Shown: piece after piece, positions 46,067 through 54,101 of the stretch
Numbering within the stretch: the first letter of the stretch is position 1
How the letters are laid out: each line of letters opens with the position of its first letter
Origin: Ruminiclostridium sp.
GTDB lineage: Bacteria > Bacillota > Clostridia > Oscillospirales > Ruminococcaceae
Assembly: GCA_017935365.1 (NCBI GenBank)
Contig: JAGBHT010000032.1
Span: 124,001 to 188,000, forward strand
DNA: 64,000 nucleotides
Reading direction: 5' to 3'
Translations under genes and position numbers: made by a program
Notes under the pieces: model-generated
What the model saw: the letters and a program-made list of their open reading frames with translations, nothing else
Told to the model about the DNA's origin: nothing
Database searches by the model: none

Positions 46067-46480
46067 ATGAAGATTGCAAAAAACATAAGTTTAGGTATCG
46101 GGATGCAAGTATTGGTGTTGCTAATGCATATACTTATTCATTTTATGGACGATATGAACGGCAGTTTTGGTGACATCCAAGACATCCAGATAGCTTGCTC
46201 ATTCGCTGCGGCAATACTTATAACGTATCTGGCGGTTCTTTGTTTTGATTTGCCCGTATACGCAATATTCTGCGGTGCGGTTATTACATTTCTGTTTGTC
46301 TTGATATTTGAAAACGAAGGGGTGTATTTATTGTACTATCTCCATAGGGGAAGCTCCCAATTTTTTAATCCCGATGTTTTTACCGATGCGGTAATTATAG
46401 TATTAGAAATGCTTGTTGTACAATTGCCGTCTTTCGCTCTGGCGAAATTAACTAGATTGGTCTGCAAAAAACAAAACTAA
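46067..46480 (+). CDS. small polytopic membrane protein, unknown
   Basis: 137 residues with about four hydrophobic segments (ISLGIGMQVLVLLMHILIHF, ACSFAAAILITYLAVLCF, LPVYAIFCGAVITFLFVLIF, AVIIVLEMLVVQLPSFAL) and a basic end (KKQN). CAGGAGG precedes the ATG. It is first in a two-gene unit behind operator cassette 1. I do not recognise the family. Confidence 0.75.
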   Translation: MKIAKNISLGIGMQVLVLLMHILIHFMDDMNGSFGDIQDIQIACSFAAAILITYLAVLCFDLPVYAIFCGAVITFLFVLIFENEGVYLLYYLHRGSSQFFNPDVFTDAVIIVLEMLVVQLPSFALAKLTRLVCKKQN

Positions 46481-46508
46481 ACTGTAGTGTTCCGGTATAG
46501 GAGGCTTC

Positions 46509-46970
46509 ATTAAGCATAATTTTACAAGCAGAAAGATTATCGGTTCTTTGTTTTTCCCGATATTAATATGTCTGATATTCGGAACTTCTTTTGTCATTTT
46601 TTCTATTGGCAAAGAATTAAACGCTTTAAGGCTCGGTTGTTTGTTCAGCGCTTCACTTGGCGGATTTCTTCCGATAGTAATTACGCTGATCACCAAAACC
46701 GATACAAGCTTTTATCTTAAAGACAGGGCTATCGTGCCGGCAATTTCTTTAGTTTTTATCTTTATTGCTTGTCTTCTGAACGAACTGTTGGATTCTATCT
46801 ATTATGCATGGTGTGCTATTTTCTTGTTCGTTATTTTATCAACATTTTATTTTCTACGAAAGTGCAGAACGGGTTTAGAACGGTTAATTGTCATTATTTC
46901 AAATCCGATTCTGTATATAGCGGTGTGTCTGATATGCTTCGGTTATGATTTAACTGTATTGCTTGATTAA
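46509..46970 (+). CDS. small polytopic membrane protein, unknown; probable ATT start
   Basis: About 154 residues and four hydrophobic segments. The only ribosome site is TAGGAGG at 46498-46504; the sole in-frame codon at proper distance is ATT at 46509. This gives a basic start (KHNFTSRK) leading into the first helix. The first conventional start, TTG at 46548, has no ribosome site and would remove the basic lead. It lies 28 bases after the preceding gene and is probably made with it. No family recognised. Confidence 0.65.
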   Translation: MKHNFTSRKIIGSLFFPILICLIFGTSFVIFSIGKELNALRLGCLFSASLGGFLPIVITLITKTDTSFYLKDRAIVPAISLVFIFIACLLNELLDSIYYAWCAIFLFVILSTFYFLRKCRTGLERLIVIISNPILYIAVCLICFGYDLTVLLD

Positions 46971-47106
46971 TAATGTATATACGGGTTATACAATTATATC
47001 TGTTATGCGGCTGATGCCTTTTAGGGCTGTCAGTCGCTTTTCTGTATAATGAAACATTCGTCGCAGGTAAATGTTCGGCAGTTGATGCGCTTGCCGAACA
47101 GCCGAA

Positions 47107-47195
47107 AAAGGTTACAAACCGGTAACAAAATAGTTACAGTTTTGTCATAAATATTGACTTGCAGTTTTTATGTGATATACTAAAATCAGGAAAGA
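47107..47195 (+). promoter_or_regulatory. operator/promoter cassette, copy 2
   Basis: GTTACA (47111), GTAACA (47122), GTTACA (47133) and GTCATA (47144), each 11 bp apart, followed by TTGACT (47154-47159) and TATACT (47176-47181; 16-base spacer). It is the near-identical twin of the cassette at 45919, shifted by 1188 bp. Confidence 0.75.
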
Positions 47196-47250
47196 AAATA
47201 CACCTTACACTACATCAATGAAACGTAAAACTATGAAAGGACTGAAAATT

Positions 47251-47526
47251 ATGACAAAACTATTAAAAACAATCACTACAATAGCTGCACTTGCAACTAC
47301 ATTAATCACGGTAAGCATTTATGCGTCCGCTCAATCGCCCGTTGACAACGGCAGTAATGCAAGAGCAGAAATGACTAAGAACGGACTTATTGCAGGGCAG
47401 ACAGCGGAAAGCAATGCGTTCCCCGGTTGGATAGTTCTCAGCAGTGTGGGAGCAACAGTCCTTGTAGGTGGAATTGTTGCAGGCTCTGTCATCAGCAACA
47501 GAAAGTCGAAGGACGACAAGCAGTAA
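47251..47526 (+). CDS. small exported protein with C-terminal membrane helix, unknown
   Basis: 91 residues from the ATG at 47251, chosen because GAAAGGA lies 9 bases ahead; an ATG at 47218 lacks a site. A signal peptide (TKLLKTITTIAALATTLITVSIYASAQS) is followed by a short Asn/Ala-rich exported segment, then a membrane helix (WIVLSSVGATVLVGGIVAGSVI) and a charged tail NRKSKDDKQ. If the signal is cleaved, this is a type I single-pass protein exposing about 40 residues outside. It is the only gene behind operator cassette 2. Function unknown. Confidence 0.78.
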   Translation: MTKLLKTITTIAALATTLITVSIYASAQSPVDNGSNARAEMTKNGLIAGQTAESNAFPGWIVLSSVGATVLVGGIVAGSVISNRKSKDDKQ

Positions 47527-47573
47527 TCGTAATAATATGAACAGAATTATATGAACGGAATTATATGAATAGT

Positions 47574-47602
47574 ACGGACAGTCGGAAGGCTGTCCGTTTT
47601 TT
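47574..47602 (+). terminator. terminator after the small exported protein gene
   Basis: The stem ACGGACAG / CTGTCCGT with a TCGGAAGG loop and a TTTTTT tail. Confidence 0.92.
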
Positions 47603-47685
47603 GTACCTTTTCATCTTGAAACTTGACGCAAGATATGATAAAATCAACTTAACAGTACGGCAGACCGGATTTCAAGGAGTAATTT

Positions 47686-49761
47686 ATGGAAAGATATAAG
47701 GATAAACAATTATCAGCTTACGAGAGAGCGGCGGCACTTGCCGATACGCTGAGTACGGAGGAACAGGCACAGCAGCTGAAATATGACGCACCTGCCATAG
47801 AAAAGGCAGGACTTCCGTCTTATAACTGGTGGAACGAGGGGCTTCACGGCGTGGCAAGGGCAGGAACGGCTACGGTTTTTCCGCAGGCTATCGCACTTGC
47901 GGCGGCTTTTGACAAGGATATGATGTATCGTGTCGGTGAGGTGATTTCCACAGAAGCAAGGGCAATGTACAACAGCGCCGCAAAACACGGCGATACCGAC
48001 ATATATAAAGGCCTTACATTATGGGCGCCGAATATAAACATATTCCGTGACCCACGCTGGGGCAGAGGTCACGAAACATACGGTGAAGATCCGTACCTTA
48101 CTTCACGGCTCGGCGTGAACTTTGTAAAGGGAATACAGGGAGAAGAGAAGTATCTGCGTGCCGCCGCCTGCGCAAAGCATTTTGCGGTTCACAGCGGTCC
48201 GGAGTCGCTACGTCACGAGTTTGACGCGAAAGTAAGCGAAAAGGATCTTGAAGAAACATATCTGCCTGCGTTTAAAGCGCTGGTGACAGAAGCTAATGTA
48301 GAGGGCGTAATGGGCGCTTATAACCGGGTGAACGGCGAGCCTGCGTGTGCTTCGCAAATGCTTATGGGAATACTTCGCGAGTGGGGATTTGACGGTTATT
48401 TTGTGTCGGATTGCTGGGCGATAAGGGATTTTCATACTACACACAAAATCACCGATACAGCACCGCAGTCTGCGGCTATGGCACTGAAAGCAGGCTGTGA
48501 TGTCAACTGCGGAAACACTTATCTTCATATTCTGGCGGCGCTTGAAGAGGGACTTGTAACAAAGGAAAATATCCGTGCGGCGTGCATTCGCGCTTTGCGG
48601 ACAAGAATAAGGCTCGGACAGCTTGACGACAATGAGTTTGACGAGATACCGTTTGATGTTATAGCTTGCGACGAAAATAAGGCTATGTCACTTGAAGCGG
48701 CAGAAAAGTCAATGGTACTTTTGCATAATGACGGAATATTACCGCTTGACAGGGAAAAGGTAAATTCTATAGCCGTGATCGGTCCGAATGCGGACAGCCG
48801 TGCGGCACTGCTTGGAAATTATAACGGCACACCCGACAGGAGCATAACTTTCCTTGAGGGAATACAGGACGCTTTTGACGGAAGAGTTTATTATGCCGAG
48901 GGCTGTCAGCTGTTCCGTGACAAGACGCAGGGGCTTGCACTGCCAGGTGACAGATATGCCGAGGCGATTGCGGCTTGTGAGGCGGCAGATGTTACTGTAG
49001 TCTGTGTCGGACTTGACGCAACGCTTGAGGGTGAAGAGGGCGACACCGGCAACGAGTTTGCATCGGGTGATAAACCGGATTTAAGACTGCCGGAGGTTCA
49101 GCGTGTACTGCTTAAGAAACTGAAAAATACGGGCAAGCCGATTATAGTTGTTCTTGCGGCAGGAAGCAGTGTAAATACGGAGTTTGAGGGCAACGCTCTT
49201 ATCAATGCGTGGTACCCCGGTCAGTACGGCGGAAAGGCGCTTGCCGAGATACTTTTCGGTGAGGTTTCACCGTCCGGCAAGCTTCCTGTTACATTCTATA
49301 AATCGGCGGATATGCTACCCGATTTCACCGATTACTCAATGAAAAACAGGACATACCGCTTTTGTGAGGATGAAAGCAATGTACTTTATCCTTTCGGCTA
49401 CGGACTTACATATTCGCATTTTGAATGTTCGGATATTTCCTATAAAGACAATACGCTGAAAGTCAAAGTGGCAAATACGGGAAAGAGAAGTGCAGAGGAC
49501 GTTTTACAGGTTTATATAAAGAGTGAAAACGGAGTGAGAAATCACAGCCTATGTGCTTTTGAACGTGTTTCCTTGTTTGACGGCGAAAACACGGAAATCA
49601 GCATTGACATTCCCGAAAGCGCATTTGAAACAGTTGACGATAACGGCGTAAGAGCGGTAAGAAGCGGCAGATATACGCTGTACGCAGGCTTCACACAGCC
49701 GACAAAGCTAAGCGAGAAGCTGTACGGCGGAAGGTGCATATCGGTAGAAGTGAGCATATAA
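47686..49761 (+). CDS. GH3 family beta-glycosidase (beta-glucosidase or beta-xylosidase)
   Basis: 691 residues without signal peptide, so intracellular. The N-terminal TIM barrel (YNWWNEGLHGVARAG, DPRWGRGHETYGEDPYLTSR, CAKHFAVHSGPE) carries the nucleophile Asp in YFVSDCWAI. The second domain has VVCVGLDATLEGEEGD and NAWYPGQYGGKALAEILFG, and a fibronectin III-like C-terminal domain follows (FGYGLTYSHFE onward). The WWNEGLHGVAR form is common in xylosidase-like GH3 enzymes. Exact specificity is inferred. A weak promoter (TTGAAA 47616, TAAAAT 47639) precedes it. It would hydrolyse imported plant-wall oligosaccharides. Confidence 0.92.
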   Translation: MERYKDKQLSAYERAAALADTLSTEEQAQQLKYDAPAIEKAGLPSYNWWNEGLHGVARAGTATVFPQAIALAAAFDKDMMYRVGEVISTEARAMYNSAAKHGDTDIYKGLTLWAPNINIFRDPRWGRGHETYGEDPYLTSRLGVNFVKGIQGEEKYLRAAACAKHFAVHSGPESLRHEFDAKVSEKDLEETYLPAFKALVTEANVEGVMGAYNRVNGEPACASQMLMGILREWGFDGYFVSDCWAIRDFHTTHKITDTAPQSAAMALKAGCDVNCGNTYLHILAALEEGLVTKENIRAACIRALRTRIRLGQLDDNEFDEIPFDVIACDENKAMSLEAAEKSMVLLHNDGILPLDREKVNSIAVIGPNADSRAALLGNYNGTPDRSITFLEGIQDAFDGRVYYAEGCQLFRDKTQGLALPGDRYAEAIAACEAADVTVVCVGLDATLEGEEGDTGNEFASGDKPDLRLPEVQRVLLKKLKNTGKPIIVVLAAGSSVNTEFEGNALINAWYPGQYGGKALAEILFGEVSPSGKLPVTFYKSADMLPDFTDYSMKNRTYRFCEDESNVLYPFGYGLTYSHFECSDISYKDNTLKVKVANTGKRSAEDVLQVYIKSENGVRNHSLCAFERVSLFDGENTEISIDIPESAFETVDDNGVRAVRSGRYTLYAGFTQPTKLSEKLYGGRCISVEVSI

Positions 49762-49768
49762 AATAATG

Positions 49769-49798
49769 ACGGCGGAAGAGCTTTTGCTTTCCCGCCGT
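49769..49798. terminator. terminator between convergent GH3 and kinase genes
   Basis: ACGGCGG pairs with CCGCCGT, extended by AGC/GCT near the loop. The sequences on both sides are AT-rich enough for either direction. Confidence 0.65.
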
Positions 49799-49801
49799 AT
49801 T

Positions 49802-50596
49802 TCAATATCTGAATCCTCCGATGAACGAAAGTGTTTGTGCGGCTGTCTGCGAGCCTTTACTCATAGCCGTTTCTATGTTCCCGTCAGCAAGATAGCTTGC
49901 TATAAAGCCTGCCTGATAGCTGTCACCGCAACCGGTGGTATCTGTTACTTCGGATACCTCAGCGGCGGCACAATGATAAGCCGTGCCTTTTGAAAAGGCG
50001 GTGCTTCCGTTTTCTCCGAGCGTTACGATAAAGACCGTGTCGGGATATTTTGCGGAAAGCCGTTTTGCTTTTTCAAGCGTAGGTTCATCTCCGCTTATAA
50101 ACAAAAGCGATATGCAGTCAAGGTATTTTTCTATCGTGTCAAAATCCCTGCAAATATCAAAATCAACGCTCAGCGGAAAACGCTTTTCACGGCAGCAGTC
50201 TATTACATCGTTGAAATTCGGTCCGGAAAAGGTGGTATGCACCATATCCGACGAATGCAATAATTCCCTGTCAGACGCAGACATGGCAAAGTTTGAGAAC
50301 ACTCCGCCGTTCCACGAATCGTCTTTATAATAACGGTCGCCGTCGGGGGTAAGGTAGGTGCGGTTCGAGGCGGTATCTCCGTTTTCAATTCTTATATGAG
50401 TTTTATCGATGTTGAAATCTTTTATGCTGTCAAGGACGGTTTTACCGTAACTGTCATTTCCCACAGCGCCGATTATATAGACCTGTGCATCTGTAAGCCG
50501 TGATATTGTTGCGGCGAAATTAAGCGATTCGCCTCCGGGCATTACCGTATTGTCGAATATGTCGACACACATACAGGTAAGAGTTGTTATTATCAT
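49802..50596 (-). CDS. PfkB-family carbohydrate kinase
   Basis: 264 residues. The C-terminal PfkB signature DTTGCGDSYQAGF holds the anion hole and the catalytic Asp, and an N-terminal GGESLNFAATISRL segment corresponds to the substrate-binding GG motif. It phosphorylates a sugar or sugar-like substrate with ATP. At 264 residues it is shorter than ribokinase or fructokinase, near the size of fructosamine-kinase (FrlD)-type members, but the substrate is not visible. AAGGAGC precedes the ATG. Confidence 0.88.
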   Translation of the reverse strand: MIITTLTCMCVDIFDNTVMPGGESLNFAATISRLTDAQVYIIGAVGNDSYGKTVLDSIKDFNIDKTHIRIENGDTASNRTYLTPDGDRYYKDDSWNGGVFSNFAMSASDRELLHSSDMVHTTFSGPNFNDVIDCCREKRFPLSVDFDICRDFDTIEKYLDCISLLFISGDEPTLEKAKRLSAKYPDTVFIVTLGENGSTAFSKGTAYHCAAAEVSEVTDTTGCGDSYQAGFIASYLADGNIETAMSKGSQTAAQTLSFIGGFRY

Positions 50597-50682
50597 AATG
50601 AATGCTCCTTGTCGGTTATGAGTATATAATACCGTTAAATCGGTTTGCAGTCAAGTATTTATGAGAAATTTTCACATTTTAC

Positions 50683-50859
50683 TTGACAACGGCCCGTTCT
50701 TTGTGTATAATATATCAGGTGGGTGTAAACCAAAACAGCATTACACCGCTTGAAACGGCACAACAAAAGGGTTTGTGAGATTTACGGCTTATGCCGCGCT
50801 GCATATTTGCATGGCTATGGACTGTCGGACAAAACGGCAGTCAGACGAAGGAGCGTCAG
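50683..50859 (+). promoter_or_regulatory. promoter and long structured leader of ylxM-ffh
   Basis: TTGACA (50683-50688) and TATAAT (50706-50711), 17-base spacer. The transcript would carry a leader of about 140 bases before ylxM. It contains a hairpin GGTGTAA / TTACACC (50722-50747) and a second, GACTGTCG / CGGCAGTC (about 50820-50843), close to the ribosome site. It does not match a riboswitch class that I know. Confidence 0.7.
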
Positions 50860-51198
50860 ATGTCAAAGAATATCGAAACAGCAATACTGCTTGATACCTA
50901 CGGCAGTATGCTTACTGAAAAGCAATATGATACGCTCAGCCTTTATTATGACGAGGACTTGTCGCTGTCGGAGATTGCCGAGAACATGGGCATTACAAGA
51001 CAGGGCGTTCACAAGTGCATACGCACCGCCGAGGAATATCTCACACAGCTTGAGGAAACGCTCGGTTTCGCAGAAAAGTACCGCAAGATCTGCGATATAT
51101 GCGAAAAACTGACAGCCCTTACGGATGATAATGTAAGCGGTGCCGCTGAAAAAGAGAAAATGAAAACTCTTATTGAAGATATAAAGAATACGATATAA
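50860..51198 (+). CDS. ylxM: YlxM/p13-like DNA-binding protein (UPF0122)
   Basis: 112 residues from the ATG at 50860 (GAAGGAGCG ahead). It reads as a sigma-factor region 4-like helix-turn-helix (LTEKQYDTLSLYYDEDLSLSEIAENMG, TRQGVHKCIRTAEEYL). YlxM is regularly encoded just before ffh and is thought to modulate the SRP system. It is 33 bases upstream of ffh here. Confidence 0.94.
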   Translation: MSKNIETAILLDTYGSMLTEKQYDTLSLYYDEDLSLSEIAENMGITRQGVHKCIRTAEEYLTQLEETLGFAEKYRKICDICEKLTALTDDNVSGAAEKEKMKTLIEDIKNTI

Positions 51199-51231
51199 AG
51201 ATCACAGTAAAAGTTGCAAGGAGGTTGGCTG

Positions 51232-52608
51232 ATGGCATTTGAAGGACTTTCGGACAAGCTCGGAAAGGTATTCAGCAAGCTGAAAAATCACGGCAAGCTG
51301 AATGAAAAAGACGTAAAGGAAGCCATGCGTGAGGTCAAGATGGCTCTGCTCGAAGCGGATGTCAGCTTTCCTGTCGTAAAGGATTTCGTAGCAAAGGTAA
51401 GCGAACGTGCTGTAGGCAGTGAGGTTATGAACAGCCTTACGCCCGCACAGCAGGTAATTGATATAGTACACGATGAGCTGATACAGCTTATGGGTACGGA
51501 CGCGGCAAGAATTGATTTTCCGTCAAAGCCGCCGTGCGTTATTATGATGTGCGGTCTTCAGGGTGCCGGTAAAACAACACATACCGCAAAGCTTGCAAAG
51601 TATCTGAAAAAGCAGAACAGAAGACCTCTTCTCGTAGCTTGCGATATCTACCGTCCTGCCGCTATCGATCAGTTGAAGGTAGTCGGCGCGTCGGTTGACG
51701 CTCATGTATTTGAAATGGGACAGACAAATCCCGTAAAGATTGCAAAAGAATCTATCAAATACGCAAAGGACAACGGTTTTGATGTTGTTATCCTTGATAC
51801 GGCAGGCCGTCTGCATATAGACGAAGATCTGATGAATGAGCTTAAGGATATCAAGGCTGAGGTTCAGCCGAATGAGATCTTGCTCGTTGTTGACTCGATG
51901 ACAGGTCAGGACGCAGTAAACGTTGCAAAATCGTTCAACGATATGCTCGATATCACGGGTGTAATCCTTACAAAGCTCGACGGCGATACACGAGGCGGTG
52001 CGGCTCTGTCCGTTCTCTCAGTCACAGGCAAGCCGATAAAGTTTGCAGGTGTCGGTGAAAAGATGGACGACCTTGAGCAGTTCCATCCCAACCGTATGGC
52101 TGACAGGATACTCGGTATGGGCGATGTGCTTTCGCTTATCGAAAAGGCAAAGGTCACGGTAGACGAGAAGGAAACACAGAAGCTTGCGAAGCGCCTTCAG
52201 GAAAACAAGTTCGATATGAACGACCTGTATGCGCAGTTTGAACAGATAGAGAAGATGGGAAGTATCTCATCTCTTATAAAAATGATCCCCGGTGTAGCAG
52301 GAAAGGTCAAGGAAGAGGACATAGACGAGCGCAGAATGTACCGCACAAAGGCTATTATCTCTTCAATGACGAAAAAAGAGCGTGAAAAGCCCTCTATCAT
52401 CGACGCTAAGCGCAAGCGCAGAATTGCGGCAGGCAGCGGCACAAAGGTCGAAGATGTAAATCAGCTTCTCAAGCAGTTTGACAGTATGCAGAAGATGATG
52501 AAGCAGATGGGACTGAAGGGCGGCAAGAAACGCAAATTCCCGAAGTTCCCCATGGGCAGCATGGGCGGAATGAACGGTATGGGAGGCATGGGCGGATTCC
52601 CTATGTAA
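51232..52608 (+). CDS. ffh: signal recognition particle protein Ffh
   Basis: 458 residues from the ATG at 51232 (AAGGAGG ahead). N domain (residues about 1-85), GTPase G domain with GLQGAGKTT, DTAGR, TKLDGDTRGG and the M domain with Met-rich helices (FDSMQKMMKQMG), ending in a Gly/Met-rich tail. It binds 4.5S-type RNA and signal sequences of nascent membrane proteins and docks to FtsY. Confidence 0.98.
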   Translation: MAFEGLSDKLGKVFSKLKNHGKLNEKDVKEAMREVKMALLEADVSFPVVKDFVAKVSERAVGSEVMNSLTPAQQVIDIVHDELIQLMGTDAARIDFPSKPPCVIMMCGLQGAGKTTHTAKLAKYLKKQNRRPLLVACDIYRPAAIDQLKVVGASVDAHVFEMGQTNPVKIAKESIKYAKDNGFDVVILDTAGRLHIDEDLMNELKDIKAEVQPNEILLVVDSMTGQDAVNVAKSFNDMLDITGVILTKLDGDTRGGAALSVLSVTGKPIKFAGVGEKMDDLEQFHPNRMADRILGMGDVLSLIEKAKVTVDEKETQKLAKRLQENKFDMNDLYAQFEQIEKMGSISSLIKMIPGVAGKVKEEDIDERRMYRTKAIISSMTKKEREKPSIIDAKRKRRIAAGSGTKVEDVNQLLKQFDSMQKMMKQMGLKGGKKRKFPKFPMGSMGGMNGMGGMGGFPM

Positions 52609-52721
52609 TCCCGATGTAATCCCGCCGTAAATACGGTAATTCATAGTGGTTGACAATTACAGTTTGACAATACACTTTGATTATAAAAACTAAAACTTTA
52701 AATTTTTATGAGGTGAACAAA

Positions 52722-52961
52722 ATGGTAAAGATCAGATTAAGACGTATGGGCGCTAAGAAGGCTCCTTTCTACAGAGTTGTAGTTGCAGATTCACGTTACC
52801 CCAGAGACGGACGTTTCATTGAGGAAATCGGTTACTATGATCCTACAAAGGAACCCTCTGTTGTATCAATCGACAAGGAAAAGGCTGACAAGTGGCTCGC
52901 TAACGGCGCTCAGCCCACAGATACAGTCAAGAAGCTCCTCAAGATCGCTGCTGAAAAGTAA
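52722..52961 (+). CDS. rpsP: 30S ribosomal protein S16
   Basis: 79 residues from the ATG at 52722, preceded by GAGGTG; the frame opens earlier without a site. [20 protein letters not shown] and [19 protein letters not shown] are S16 hallmarks. It is needed for 30S assembly. It lies in the expected ffh-rpsP order. Confidence 0.98.
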   Translation: MVKIRLRRMGAKKAPFYRVVVADSRYPRDGRFIEEIGYYDPTKEPSVVSIDKEKADKWLANGAQPTDTVKKLLKIAAEK

Positions 52962-52986
52962 TCGCTGTTTCTGAAAGGAAATCAAA

Positions 52987-53220
52987 ATGGAAAAATTGCT
53001 TATCGCTATGGTGGAAGACCTTGTAGATGACAAGTCCGCCATCCGGGTAACAGTTGACGAACCCAAAGAGGACGGAACTGTTGTTTATCATCTGCACGTT
53101 GCTCCCGATGATATGGGACGTGTAATAGGCAAGCAGGGAAGAATAGCTAAGGCTATCCGCACCATTATGCGTGCAGGCGCAGTAAGATACAACCAGAAGG
53201 TTATGGTTGAGATCGACTGA
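52987..53220 (+). CDS. khpA: KH-domain RNA-binding protein KhpA
   Basis: 77 residues with a KH domain carrying the GKQGRIAKAIRTIMRA loop (GxxG motif as GKQG). KhpA partners with KhpB/Jag and affects cell division and small-RNA functions in Firmicutes. It is 25 bases after rpsP. The usual followers rimM, trmD and rplS are absent; a terminator comes next. Confidence 0.95.
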   Translation: MEKLLIAMVEDLVDDKSAIRVTVDEPKEDGTVVYHLHVAPDDMGRVIGKQGRIAKAIRTIMRAGAVRYNQKVMVEID

Positions 53221-53241
53221 TGCACACATTAAAAGACAAGA

Positions 53242-53290
53242 AGAAGCTGTGACGAAATGCAAAAATTTCATCACAGCTTCTCTGTTTATC
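53242..53290 (+). terminator. terminator of ylxM-ffh-rpsP-khpA
   Basis: AGAAGCTGTGA pairs with TCACAGCTTCT, continued inward by GAAAT / ATTTC, followed by CTGTTTATC. The same TCACAGCTTCT reappears at 53857. Confidence 0.82.
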
Positions 53291-53595
53291 ATAGTTTCAT
53301 TGAAATTGCAGTGCAACATATTGTAAAAAAGTTATAGCAATAAATATACAGCCAACAACGCTGAAAACATCTTCCGTACTTACAAGGTGTTAATAATTTC
53401 GTGAGTATATCAGTGCAACTGCACTATCACCGACTATCCAAAAAGAACGCTACTATCCTGAGATATCTGTACTAAAATGGGACTAAGTGAGCGTCAGCGA
53501 CCCGCTTATACAAACTTTTAAAACACAGTCGTTTGTGTGTCTTATCGCCAACACCCTAGCGGGGTGTGGGGTGTGGGTAAGGAAAGAGGGAGCCA

Positions 53596-53670
53596 CGAGG
53601 GAGAAAACCTAAGGGACAGGGAGAGGGGCTGCCAAGTCCCTTGCCCTGTTCCCTTTGGTTGTCTCCCTCG
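53596..53670. repeat. large imperfect palindrome in a noncoding region
   Basis: CGAGGGAG, AACC, GGGACAGGG and a GGG block on the left pair with CCC, CCCTGTTCCC, GGTT and CTCCCTCG on the right, around a GCTGCCAAG loop: a hairpin of about 75 bases. It lies in the gene-free stretch 53221-54101, which also has a G-rich tract (GGGGTGTGGGGTGTGGG, about 53561) and no plausible ORF. Confidence 0.7.
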
Positions 53671-53978
53671 TTAATAGCAGCAACGTTATCACACAGAATA
53701 ACGAACCCGAGAAGTGCTGTCCTGCAAAAAGCACTATCGGTAGCCTGCTATCGATGTTAATTACTAAAACGGTATAATAGAAGCGAATTATACATAAAGT
53801 GAGCCGTGCGCACTATTTTTAGCGATTCGACGCACTTTTCCCTTTTTGTGTTGTGTCACAGCTTCTTTTCGTTTATTAACTGAATGTTAACTTTACCGAT
53901 TTTTGTTCCGACAAGTTATTCTCATTTAACAGTTCTCACAAAAAATCAGGCTCGCTTATAAAACAGTTAATTATTTAA

Positions 53979-54007
53979 TTGACTTTAATTAACAAATATT
54001 ATATAAT
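53979..54007 (+). promoter_or_regulatory. promoter of the CmpB-like gene
   Basis: TTGACT (53979-53984) and TATAAT (54002-54007) with a 17-base spacer. The leader contains a hairpin GGATAC...GGCGAA / TTCGCC...ATCC (54021-54047). Confidence 0.75.
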
Positions 54008-54101
54008 AAACTCGGAGAATAGGATACTTTGGCGAATTTCGCCGTATCCTGCGTAAAGAATTTTTTGCAGAACTGCGTCATACTATAAATCGGAGAAAAT
54101 T

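Noticed and set aside
50718-50859. SRP RNA gene (ffs) or a known riboswitch ahead of ylxM
   Set aside because: The conserved GGAA tetraloop region of SRP RNA and the cores of known riboswitch classes are not present.
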